From Mallotus nudiflorus (lineage: Eukaryota; Streptophyta; Magnoliopsida; Malpighiales; Euphorbiaceae): a DNA stretch of 64,000 nucleotides. The notes beneath the pieces were generated by a model. It saw only the letters and a program-made list of their open reading frames with translations. It was not told the origin of the DNA and did no database searches. The stretch's first letter is position 1; each line of letters starts with the position of its first letter. Shown in pieces: positions 34,552 to 44,403 of this stretch. The stretch covers positions 592,501 through 656,500 of the forward strand of contig CANTUR010000818.1 in NCBI GenBank assembly GCA_947683625.1, in the 5' to 3' direction. A program made the position numbers and the translations under genes.

Positions 34552-34921
34552 TACCTTAAATAACTCAAAATATTTTTTCTAAACCATTAAAAAAAATTAT
34601 AGTAATTACTTATATTATTTTTAACTAAAACATTACTATACATACTTCAATACTAATCTAATAATTCTAAAAAAAAATCTTGTTATAACTAAAAATTTAT
34701 GGCAACAAAAATTAAAGAAAATAAAATTAATTTAATTTATTTAGTGATTATTCCATTCAACTATTTATAGAATCATTTTTCACAGTCCGCGCATTATGCA
34801 GAATCATGACTAGTTGAAAATAAATGTAAAAAGAAAAAAATGGAATGTCAAATTAGAATTAACAACCAATAAAAATATGACACATGGACACAAAGTTTCA
34901 TATAACAATATCTAAATAATC
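34552..34921. other. AT-rich host DNA between LTR F and element D, no gene seen
   Basis: It is about 370 bp. It ends in TAATC (34917-34921), which is near-identical to TAATT right of element D (57829-57833) and is probably its target duplication. Confidence 0.6.
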
Positions 34922-35599
34922 TGTCACGAGTCGAACCCAGGAGCACATGACCGGCACTAGAGAATGGGAAAGCATAAACGTACCAAAACTCATAGTAAGC
35001 CTCAAAAGAAAAATTGCGGAATATTTAACTTTGAAACCTTACAATAAATAATAAAATAACAATCCACATTATCAAACTGATTTTTCTCAATATAATTTAA
35101 ACCATAATATCAGTGCATAGAATAAAATAAATAAACATCGATTATACAAATAGTATCTCAGTACATAAAATTATAAATACATGACATTCCAAATAAAGTA
35201 TGCAGTTATACAATTTTCTTTACTGCGGTACGCGAAAGTAAATACAACACAACTAAATAAACCTACGCAGAATAGTCGGTTACGAAGCTGTACGACGAAG
35301 AGAAGTAGGCCTAACAGAAAACTCCCAAATTCCTGAAAAAAATAAGTTGAGGGGAGTTAGATCTCACTAAATAAGTTAATAAAGAAATGAATGCAATTTG
35401 AAAACCTCATTAAAATAAATTTTATGGAAATATAATTTAATATAATTTTATTTCAACCATTTGGTATATATATATAATAAATCCACTTTTAAAAGAGAAG
35501 AAATAAATATTTAAATTCTTTTAAAATCATTTCAGTATAAAAATTTGGTAGAACCCGATTTATAAATTTTCAACAGTCATATGACTCACTTATATCCAA

Positions 35600-35870
35600 G
35601 ACTGTCGGATCTCGAGAGTAAGGCATCACCAGGATACACAGCCACAGTCATATCTCTTAATACAATATCACTGGCGGTGTCTGAGAGCAAAGCATCACCA
35701 GACCATCGGCCCTAGTGATTTAATAAATATAAACTAAACTTTATATTGGCGGTGTCTGAGAGCAAAGCATCACCAGACCATCATTATTATTAAATAAGCA
35801 AATATTATACTACTAGTGGTGTTCGAGAGCAAAGCATCACTAGACCATCAGCCCAAGTAAAATAATTAAA
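35600..35870 (-). repeat. Hairpin array of element D 3' LTR
   Basis: Units share GGTGTCTGAGAGCAAAGCAT and CACCAGACCATCGGCC but have different outer stems, for instance ATCACT with AGTGAT. The homologous array in the 5' LTR is at 55256-55520, where one stem is a perfect ATCACTGG with CCAGTGAT (55323-55330 and 55368-55375). Confidence 0.75.
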
Positions 35871-36311
35871 TAATCATATATTTTACCGATGCACACACAG
35901 TCCTGATAAAACCCATCAAGTAGCCGTTCTACCATGGTTTATTTAAAAATAAAAGAAAATAAATAAAACAATAAAAATTACAATAGATAAATAAATAAAA
36001 TAAAATAAATCAACTATAAATTAAATCATGCAAGATCATATGAATAATGCTGACTATAATCTCATAAAATTAAATTCATAAGAATTTAATATAATTTGAA
36101 TTAAAAATCCGACACTTAAATCAAATATTAACTTACAAGGTAAAGGTGCTCCTCTGGCACGTCGTGTCCGACCTCGACTGGTAGACGCAACTGGAGGGGC
36201 AGCTAAAAGACAGAAAAAGAAAATGACAATTAGAAATTAGAAACCTAACTTCTAGAGTTTCTAAAGAAGACTTGATTCAAACCCATAATAAAAATTTTAG
36301 GATTGACCCGG

Positions 36312-36405
36312 TGTCACATTTTACGAGAAATCTATCGAAAATTCGATAGATTTTTCTCTGTAAAATGGACATCCCTCTACCGAAGTAGAGTTAATCCTGC
36401 AAGTA
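36312..36405 (-). promoter_or_regulatory. Post-acceptor hairpin module, element D 3' LTR
   Basis: After TTGCAG on the minus strand comes CTCTAC TTCG GTAGAG, a stem closed by a UUCG tetraloop, then a long near-perfect stem built from CATTTTACAGAGAAA and AATCTATCGAA with their complements. It is the most stable version of this module in the window. Confidence 0.7.
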
Positions 36406-38118
36406 AACTCACTTCAAAATTCACAATGGCACAACACCTCGGGTTAGGACTCCAAACTACAGAATTCCCAACCGAGGTTCACCAAAAAAAAAAAAAATAC
36501 AATAAGCAAATACTAAATATTAATTTAGTAAATCACCAAAAATAATAAAAATTTATAATAAATCATAATAATATAATTTGTTTAATTTTAAAACACTAAA
36601 TAAAATTATTTTCCACCATAATTTAGAAAAATTTCAAATAATAATATAATATTAATAACAATCCCACTTTCTAAATATTCAACATAAAATAGACAAATTC
36701 AACTATAATTGCCCATCTAGATTAAATATACTATAATATTAATTAAAAACTCATTCAAACCACAAAACAATAAATAATTTAATTTTGAATAAATTTTCAA
36801 AAATAGTTAGTATCAATTAACTATAAATAATAAATAATTTATAAAAATTATTTTAATACCACATTTTATCTCAAAAATATCTAAATCATAGTATTTAATT
36901 ATAATATCAACAAAAACACTCCATTTACCTATTATATCAAAATTTACATAATATAATAATTTCTAAAAAATTTTAGATAAATTATCAAAAATTATTTTAT
37001 CACTACTAAAATTACAAACATAATATACTAACACTAATAACTCAAATATTCAACCAAAAATAATTAATTAACCATATCAACATAATATACATAAAACTTA
37101 AAATACCTAAATGAATATACTAAATTTCCATAAAAATCAATTTAATTAATCTAAATTAAATTTTTATATATTCTTAATTGAAATTAACTCCAATAACTTA
37201 AATCAACTAATATACATATATTAATCAACCAAAAATACCCCAAACAATTAAAATAAATCCTGTAAAAAAAATTAAAATTAAATAATTAACTTATAATTAA
37301 CAAAAATCTCAAAACAACCTAAAAACTAACCAAATTAACTAACAAACAACTAAATCTAACTAGAAACTAACTTAAAGCTAACCAACTTCTAACTCACTTC
37401 AAGCTCAAATCAGAGCAAGGAAGGGGTTACTGCTGCAAGCCCGAGCTGCTGCTACTTCTGCCGACAGCAGGTGGTGGTGATGGTAGTGCTGGTTGTCACG
37501 GCAGAAGGGCTAGAAGTTGTTGCTGTCTTCGTTCCTGCTGCTTCACACGGCTGCTGCTTCACTTGGCTGCTGCTCCTGCTACCTCTTCGTAATGCGCTGC
37601 AGAGATAACTGTAATATCCCGTGTTTTTAAAATATTTTTACACTGTACCGGGATATGCAGTGTTAATAATTTCTGTACATTATATGATATTTTTACGAGT
37701 TAATATGTATTTAAAATCTATTTTAATTACGGTGTATTATTTTCAGTGTTTTACATAAAATTTTCCCGAGACTTGCATTTCCGGAAAAATTTTCACATAA
37801 ACAATGTATTATTAATTATTTTAAATGTATTTACGGACTTGCATGAACTCATGCGTATTTTTAAATTATTAAATAAAGCCTGTGTGTATATAATTATTTA
37901 ATTAGGGTTTATTATTTCCCTAATATTTTATTAATTATTTATTAGTTTTATTATTATTTAATTATTTTTATTTAGTATAAATTATTAAAATATTAAATTT
38001 TTATGTGTGTGGTGTATATTTGATGTGTGTAATTTAATATTATTTTAATATATAGTATAAAGTATATATATATATACATATATACATCAAAATTACAAAA
38101 GTTTGGAAAATTACACAT

Positions 38119-38379
38119 TTGCCCCCGACTATCCCTTTCTTCCCCGATCGATTCCCTTCTCCGTTCCCGGTCGCTGCCATGCCGTTTCTTCACCGTGGGT
38201 GTGCCGTCCGGTGTGCCACCATCTTCCCCAACCAATTCCGCCGCATGAGGAGGCCGTTTCCGGCGCCTGGAAGTCGATTTTGGCCGGAGAAGCCGAAAAT
38301 CGATCCACCATCGATCACATCGATTTCGGCCACCGTTTTCGACACCGCCGGTCTCTTTCTTCTCCTTGAGCTCGGGTGA
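38119..38379 (+). CDS. Candidate leader ORF of LTR C, 86 aa
   Basis: It starts MPPTIPFF, is Pro/Phe/Arg-rich, and ends LFLLLELG with a stop formed by the donor GTGAG. It aligns without gaps to ORFs in LTRs F and E over its last 40 or so residues. The second C LTR has it too (46307-46567). If intron 1 were removed it would close a few codons into exon 2. No known domain is seen. Confidence 0.3.
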   Translation: MPPTIPFFPDRFPSPFPVAAMPFLHRGCAVRCATIFPNQFRRMRRPFPAPGSRFWPEKPKIDPPSITSISATVFDTAGLFLLLELG

Positions 38380-39294
38380 GTGTGATTCTAGCTTTGGTTT
38401 GAGCTAAAATGGTCTAGAATTGCCTAGGTTTCGATTTTGTCAATTTCGGCCTATTAGGGTTTTTGATTTTTTTGAGCTTCGAATTGGATGATTCATGAAA
38501 ACTCCCTTCACAAATGTTGTTCCTAGTAGCTCAATCTACATGTACGAATTTTTGTAGAATTTTTGGAGATTTTTTGGATTTTTGGGTATTTTTGAATATT
38601 TTAATATTATTTTCTAATTTTCGGAAATTAATTATTTAAATTATGAAATTGGAGTTTATGGTTGAATTAGGTGTTGAAATGAATTATAGGAATTTATTTG
38701 GAATTTTTATGAATTTCTAAGTATTTATTTTGAATTATTGAAGTTTATGTGATTTTGAGAAATTAGGGTTAATTGTGTTTTAAATTGAATTTAATTGGTT
38801 AATTGAGTTTAATTATTGATATTATTGATAAATATGTTGAGAAAATTAATTTTGGATAATTGTATGATTTTTGGTGAATTTTTGAAGTAATTTAAGTATA
38901 TTTATATATATAGGGGTATTTTGGTAATTTTACCCTAAATTGTCTAAAAATGTAATTTAATTGGTTTTATTAGTTATTTAAGGTATAAAAATGATTTCTA
39001 CAAATTATTTAGTATTTTTAACTAATTAAAACTATTTTTTCGTGAATTATTTTCAATTATATATATAATATACGGTTTTTCTAATAAAATGAGTTTTAAT
39101 CGGTTTTTACAGTGTTTTAAGGTTAATTATGTAATTTCTACCTATGAGATGTATTACTATGTTGTGAGGATATTTTTGGTATATCTGGAATATGTTCTGT
39201 GTTTGTGGACCCCGGTCGGTGGACTGTAGTTTGGAGTCCGACCGTGGGATTTTGATTGTGTTGAGCCTATTTTTCGAAGTGTATTTCCTTGCAG
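38376..39294 (+). other. Putative intron 1 of the LTR leader
   Basis: Donor G|GTGAGTG and acceptor TTTCCTTGCAG|G bound 919 bp of AT-rich filler. Both sites are kept in LTRs A, F, D and E, while the filler between them diverges. No transcript evidence is available. Confidence 0.5.
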
Positions 39295-39400
39295 GGTCGG
39301 CTCTACTCTTTTGAGTAGAGAGATGTCCGTTTTACAGGGGAGGTTCTGCCGAATTTTTGGTGGAATTCTCGTAAAACGTGATGTCCAGTCGAACCTTAAT
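39295..39400 (+). promoter_or_regulatory. Post-acceptor hairpin module, LTR C
   Basis: CTCTACTC TTTT GAGTAGAG (39301-39320) is followed by a stem of CGTTTTAC (39328-39335) with GTAAAACG (39371-39378) enclosing GTTCTGCCGAA and TTGGTGGAATTC, which can pair in part. The same module in the 3' LTR is at 47483-47588. Counterparts are in A, F, D, E and element 1. Confidence 0.65.
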
Positions 39401-39935
39401 TTCTGATTCTGTGTTAAATACTCTAGATTGAATTCTAGGATTTCTGTTAGGGTTTATTCTGATGTCGATTATTTATTGCTTGTTTAGTTGCGCCGAGACC
39501 GAGGGCTAGTGGACCAGACCCGTCAGACCCGTCTCGTGGAGCGCATTAGGTGAGTTACTATACTATATATATATGCTTAGGATGCATGATTTAGAAATGC
39601 ATGTTTTATGTTGATTAAAGATGCATAAATAATTTGATTATTTCTTAAGTTTACATTAAGTATATTTTTGGTTTATTTTTGGTATATACTAAATTATATG
39701 CATATTTTGTGAATAAAATATATTTAAAATGTTTTAAATATATTTCCAGCTTAATTTATAATTTGATTGAATGTATTTGATATATATATACTCGAAATAT
39801 ACCTGGTTTACTTTTGGTATATTTCCGGTATATATATGGATTATATTGTTATTTCATTTACATTCATGCATCATTTATTTTTGTGAATGAATGTTTTACA
39901 TTATTAATGATGAAGGATATCAATAGAACGTGCTA

Positions 39936-39974
39936 CCTAGTGGGCAACACTAGGACCGAGTACGTACCGGTACG
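39936..39974 (+). promoter_or_regulatory. 7-bp-stem hairpin and CGTACCGGTACG palindrome, LTR C
   Basis: Stem CCTAGTG (39936-39942), loop GGCAA, CACTAGG (39948-39954), then the perfect palindrome CGTACCGGTACG (39963-39974). The preceding GATATCAATAGAACGTGCT is shared with LTRs E and F. Confidence 0.7.
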
Positions 39975-40059
39975 CCTATAGTATTTAGGCTATATTACTA
40001 ACTTATTTGTGGATATTGATTGATTATGATTATTGATATGTGTGAGATATGGTTTGGAG

Positions 40060-40165
40060 GTGTGATTGCTGGAGCTCGGTTGACCAAGTGTCTCGAGGCC
40101 AATCACACTGGCAGTCAGACTGTTGGAGCTCGATTGACTTAGTGTCTCGGGGCCAGTCTACTGTC
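40060..40165 (+). repeat. Pair of hairpins with shared loop and swapped stems, LTR C
   Basis: GTGTGATTG (40060-40068) pairs with CAATCACAC (40100-40108). CAGACTG (40116-40122) pairs with CAGTCT (40154-40159). Both loops contain TTGGAGCTCG or CTGGAGCTCG, then TTGAC, then AGTGTCTCG. They look like a duplicated unit whose stems diverged together. Confidence 0.75.
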
Positions 40166-40783
40166 CATATGGATTAAGTAGATATACTTAGAATAAGTAA
40201 GCCTGTATGGCTAGAGTGTTGTTTAACACTGTTTTCTGAGGTTGCGATATTCTAGGGTTCTATGTGATCCTTCATAAAAGAGGTTTTCAGATAAAATATA
40301 TAAAAATGATTTTATTGCATCTGTGTGTAATTGCCTGTATATATACATATTATATATACTGTTGATTGTATGCATTATCACTTAGTGTGTATGTATATAT
40401 ATTATAGTAATTCACTCAGTGAGGTTTGACTCCCCTCCGTTGACTATTTTTTAAGAGAGTCAACTTCTTCAGACCTCAGTAGCAGGTCGATACGCCGGAT
40501 TTCTTCCGCCCCGACTTCTTTGTGTAAATTATCTACTTGAGTCTTATTTATTTTATCTAGACACTGCAGTAGTTGTGAATTAAAGTGTTGGATTTCATGT
40601 ATTTTATTTTAAAGAAATGTATTATATTGAAACTGGATTTGTATTAAAGGGATTTTATATATGTGATGGGATTTTGATTAAATCCAGTTGATGTGAATAA
40701 TATTATGATATTATGATTTTTTTTTATTTCCGCTGCATATTATATGATTATTGTTGTTATGGCATGATTTATTTTATTTTTAG

Positions 40784-40859
40784 GCTTGCTACGGGTTCCG
40801 GATTCGAAAGAATTCCCGTTCCTTAGCGCCGGTCATGGCCCCTGTTTTGGGTCGTGACA
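40784..40859 (+). promoter_or_regulatory. Terminal conserved block with GNRA-loop hairpin, LTR C
   Basis: ACGGG (40791-40795) pairs with CCCGT (40815-40819), around ATTC GAAA GAAT. In LTR A the loop is GTGA. Both are GNRA-type. The block then runs to the LTR end through GCGCCGGTCATG. It is the best conserved part of all these LTRs. Confidence 0.6.
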
Positions 40860-40863
40860 AAGT

Positions 40864-40875
40864 TGGTATCAGAGC
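40864..40875 (+). other. Primer-binding site of element C
   Basis: TGGTATCAGAGC lies four bases after the LTR end. It is the usual site complementary to the 3' end of initiator tRNA-Met in plant gypsy elements. Confidence 0.9.
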
Positions 40876-40901
40876 AGAGTTCTGTGTCAGGGCTTAGTTA
40901 T

Positions 40902-41055
40902 GTGAGTTGTGGCCCTAGTTTTAAAGTTATATTTTCGGTTGGACTACTGCAGTGTATTAGGTTCGAGTATGTCTTGATGAGTATTCTTTACTGTAGTTTT
41001 CAGCGTTATTCCTCCATTGTCTGTTTTGTCTGAATCTTTCCGTTTGTCTTTTCAG
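40902..41055 (+). other. Putative leader intron directly upstream of gag
   Basis: Donor TTAT|GTGAGTT (40902) and acceptor TCTTTTCAG (41055) end one base before the gag ATG. Elements D and 1 keep the poly-pyrimidine AG right before their gag ATG as well, which hints that gag is reached by splicing. Confidence 0.4.
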
Positions 41056-41056
41056 A

Positions 41057-42640
41057 ATGAGGAGGCGAGCGCGTGTCGCTCCACCGGTCGTTGAGGCCGA
41101 GGATGATGAGTCTTTTCAGGATGAGGTTTTACCTCCTGAGCAGCCAGTTAGACGTAGAGGTCGTGGCAGAGGTAGACCTCGAGGAGCGGCAGGTCACCGT
41201 AGGCAGAGAGAGTTACAGGACGAGGAGCCTGTTGAGCCTGAGTTTGATGTTCCTGTTCCTCCAGTTGTTCAGCCTGTTCAGCCTGCCTATCAGCAGGGTA
41301 TGTCTGACCCTGAGGCAGCTTTGTTCTATGCCCGAGTTGGCAGGATTGCTTTTGATGGTACTTCTGATCCGTTAGATTTTCTGCATGCGATTGAGACTAG
41401 GACTCGAACTGCTCATACCGAGTACCAGCGGATCATGATCGTCGAGTTGTCTATCGAGGGACCAGCTCTAGATTGGTTCATTCAGATGATCTAGCCCTAT
41501 ATGATGACGATGACATGGGCTCAGTTTCGAGAGCGATTCATGAGGAGATTTTGTCCAGAGCCTCTTCGTTTGAGCTATCGTCTCCGTTTGACTAGTATTT
41601 CTCGTGGAGATCGATCTGTAGAGGAGTATACCCGAGAGTTTCTTCGGTTGGGTAGATATGCTGAGGATCTGATGCGAGATCAGTATTTCGCTGTTACTAC
41701 GTATGTTACTGGTTTGGGTTCAGCTTTTGCTGGTATGCCTACAACAGGTCTTACTCTCGAGTCTGTGATTGAGTTAGCCAAGGAGATTGAGCTGAGGTTA
41801 GTTAGGCAGGGAGCGATGCCTGATTATTACCAGTTGGGAGTTCAGTCGAGTGGATTGCAGGCTACTCCATATTCGAGTTTTCATGTTGGTTCGAGTAGTC
41901 AGCAGTGAGGTTCGACTCAGCAGAGTTAGAGACAGCAGCAGCGAGTGCATCGGAGCAGTAGACATGGCTGTGGAGGTCAGCGTAGATCGTTCAGATTTGG
42001 GTCAGGTGCTTCGAGCAGCAGCAGTGGTCGTAGTTCTGGATCAGCGGCCAGTGTTTGTCAGACTTGTGGTAGAGTCCATCAGGGACCGTGTTATCTGACA
42101 CCACTGACATGCTTCAGATGCGGGCAGACAGGACATTTTGCCAGATCGTGTCCTTATTCCGGTTATCAGCAGCAGCAGATTCCGCGATTCCCATAGTAGT
42201 CGATTGCTAGTGCAGCACCCGTGCCATTTCAGTTACCACCAGCCCAGCATCAGAGTTCCACTCAGTTTGTTCCACAGTAGAGTCATGGTAGAGGTACTAG
42301 AGGAGGTGCCAAAGGTGTTGACCAGGCTTCTACCAGTCAGCAGGGAGGTCGAGGTCAGGCCAGAGTCTTCCATCTGACTCAGCAGGATGCTCAGGCATCT
42401 AATGCAGTCGTGGCAGGTATTGTTTCTGTTTGTTACCTGGATGCTTGGGTTTTGTTTGATCCGGGTGCCACACATTCATTTGTTTCTCCTATTTTTGCTT
42501 TTAAATCTTGTTGGCAAGCTTCGAGGATGGCTTTTCCTTTGTCTGTTACCACTCCTCTGAGCGATTCCTTGGACGTCGATATTGTTCTTTCTGGTTGTCC
42601 AGTTCTCGTGGGAGATAGAGAATTACCCGCTGATTTGATT
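41057..42640 (+). pseudogene. Element C gag and protease
   Basis: The ATG at 41057 opens an Arg-rich N-terminus (RRRGRGRGRPRG). The capsid-like part follows with EAALFYARVGRIAFDGTSDPLDFL and FRERFMRRFCPEPLR, then a Gln/Ser/Gly-rich linker, CQTCGRVHQGPC and the knuckle CFRCGQTGHFARSCP (about 42110-42155, C-x2-C-x4-H-x4-C intact). The protease motif VLFDPGATHSFVS (42440-42480) keeps its Asp. Stops in the single frame: TAG 41492, TGA 41906, TAG 41927, 42194, 42197 and 42278; TAA at 42641 ends this part. There is no frameshift, so these are point changes. Confidence 0.92.
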
Positions 42641-42643
42641 TAA

Positions 42644-44403
42644 TTGGATGTGATGGAGTTTGATGTTATTCTGGAAACGGATTGGTTATCTCAGCACTAT
42701 GCCGTGGTAGATTGCAGGAATAAGGAGGTGACTTTTAGAATTCCTGATGAAGTAGAGTTTAAGTTTGTTGGTGATAGGAGTTTAGCACCTCAGAATCTTA
42801 TTTCTGCTATTACAACTAGGAAGTTATTGAGGAAAGGTTGTCAGGGGTTTTTGGCATTGGTTAGGGATACGTCAGTGGAGAAGTTGTCACTCACAGATGT
42901 TCCGGTTGCTTGTGAGTTTCCTGATGTTTTTCCCGAGGAGTTGCCAGGTTTACCACCTCATAGAGAGATTGAGTTCTGTATAGATGTGGTTCCAGGTACT
43001 ACTCCTATATCTATGCCACCCTATCGTATGGCTCCTGCAGAGTTAAGAGAGTTAAAGGAGCAGTTGCAAAATTTGTTGGATAAAGGTTTCATTAGACCTA
43101 GTGTTTCTCCTTGGGGTGCACCAGTCCTGTTTGTGAAGAAGAAGGATGGTACCCTGAGACTGTGCATTGACTACAGAGAGTTGAATAAGGTGATAGTGAA
43201 GAACAAGTATCCTCTCCCGAGGATAGATGATTTGTTTGACCAGCTACAGGGTGCACAGTTCTTTTCTAAGGTTGACTTGAGGTCGGGTTATCATCAGCTG
43301 CAGATTAGTGAATCCGATATTCCTAAGACAGCGTTCTGCACTCGATATGGCCATTATGAGTTTCTGGTGATATCTTTTAGTTTGACTAATGCACCATCAG
43401 CTTTTATAGACCTGATGAACAAAGTATTCAGACCGTATGTGGATCAGTTTGTAGTAGTCTTCATTGATGATATACTGGTATATTCGAGGAGTATGGAAGA
43501 GCACGTATATCACTTGAGGATTGTACTACAGACACTGAGAGATCATCAGCTTTATGCTAAATTCTCGAAGTGTGATTTCTGGATGGAGAGTGTTTCTTTT
43601 CTTGGACACGTAGTGTCTAAGGAAGGTATTCAGGTTGATCCACAGAAGGTTGAGGCAGTATCTGAGTGGCCTAGACCTACTTCTATTACGGAGATTCAGA
43701 GTTTTCTGGGTTTAGCCGAGTATTATAGGCGGTTTGTGCAGGATTTTTCCAGGATTGCAGCCCCTATGACTCGCTTGACTCAGAAGAATGTTAGATTCGA
43801 GTGGTCAGAAGCTTGTGAGAATAGTTTTTAGTTATTGAAGGAGAAGTTGACCACAGCGCCAGTATTAGCTTTGCCTAATAGTGTGGATAAGTTCACAGTT
43901 TACTGTGATGCCTCTAGAATTGGTCTTAGTTGTGTGTTGATGCAGAATGGAAGGGTGATAGCCTATGCTTCGAGGCAGTTGAAGAAGCATGAGCAGAACT
44001 ATCCTACACATGATTTTGAGATGGCTGCAGTGATCTTTGCTTTGAAGATTTGGAGACATTATTTGTACGGGGTGACTTGTGAGATATTTACTGATCACAA
44101 GAGCCTTAAGTACATTTTTCAGCAGCGAGATCTGAATCTGAGGCAGAGAAGATGGTTGGAACTGTTGAAGGATTATGATTGCGAGATTCTTTACCATCCG
44201 AGTAAAGCTAATGTTGTAGCAGATGCCTTGAGTAGGAAGTCCTCAGGTAGTCTTGCTCACATCGGTGTTGAGAGGAGACCATTGATCCAGGAGTTGCATT
44301 TGTTGGTGTATCAAGGTCTGATGATGAAGATTAGTAGATCAGGTGGACAGCTAACTCAGTTTAAAGTACGATCTGTACTAAGGGATAGGATTAAAGCAGC
44401 TCA
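42644..44403 (+). pseudogene. Element C reverse transcriptase and RNase H
   Basis: The protease end (VILETDWL) runs into RT with LCIDYRELNKVIVKNKYPLPRIDDLFDQL (43160-43250), KVDLRSGYHQL, and the catalytic VFIDDILVYS (43455-43485). Connection FLGLAEYYRRF is near 43715. RNase H carries VYCDAS, QLKKHEQNYPTHDFEMAAV (43980-44030) and FTDHKSLKYI. VISFSLTNAPSAF replaces the usual family form with Gly at the Ser. One stop interrupts it: TAG 43829-43831 at the RT/RNase H border. It ends at a deletion near 44403. Confidence 0.93.

Larger units (their letters stand above)
34922..37609 (-). mobile_element. Element D 3' LTR, part 1
   Basis: Minus-strand end TGACA at 34922. Islands in reverse: terminal block 34922-35010; box near 35350-35380; hairpin array 35600-35870; hairpin near 35902-35920; donor CCTT|GTAAGTTAA near 36138; post-acceptor module 36312-36405; donor TTGAA|GTGAGTTAG near 37390; exon-1 block 37410-37600. 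The last five bases, ATAAC (37605-37609), are the target of element C. Confidence 0.9.
37610..40859 (+). mobile_element. Element C 5' LTR (3250 bp)
   Basis: It starts TGTAATATCCCG and ends GGGTCGTGACA. A TATA-rich stretch (38063-38090) precedes a GC-rich exon-like block (38101-38375) ending at donor G|GTGAGTG (38376). The acceptor TTGCAG ends at 39294; a second donor TTAG|GTGAGTTA is at 39550; the box CACTCAGTGAGGTTTGAC near 40413 leads to a poly-T AAG acceptor near 40454; a last AG precedes GCTTGCTACGGG at 40783. These features recur in the same order in the A, D, E, F and element 1 LTRs. Confidence 0.95.

Noticed and set aside
42233..42475. Minus-strand frames opposite element C gag and RT
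   Set aside because: They are shadows of the conserved plus-strand polyprotein.
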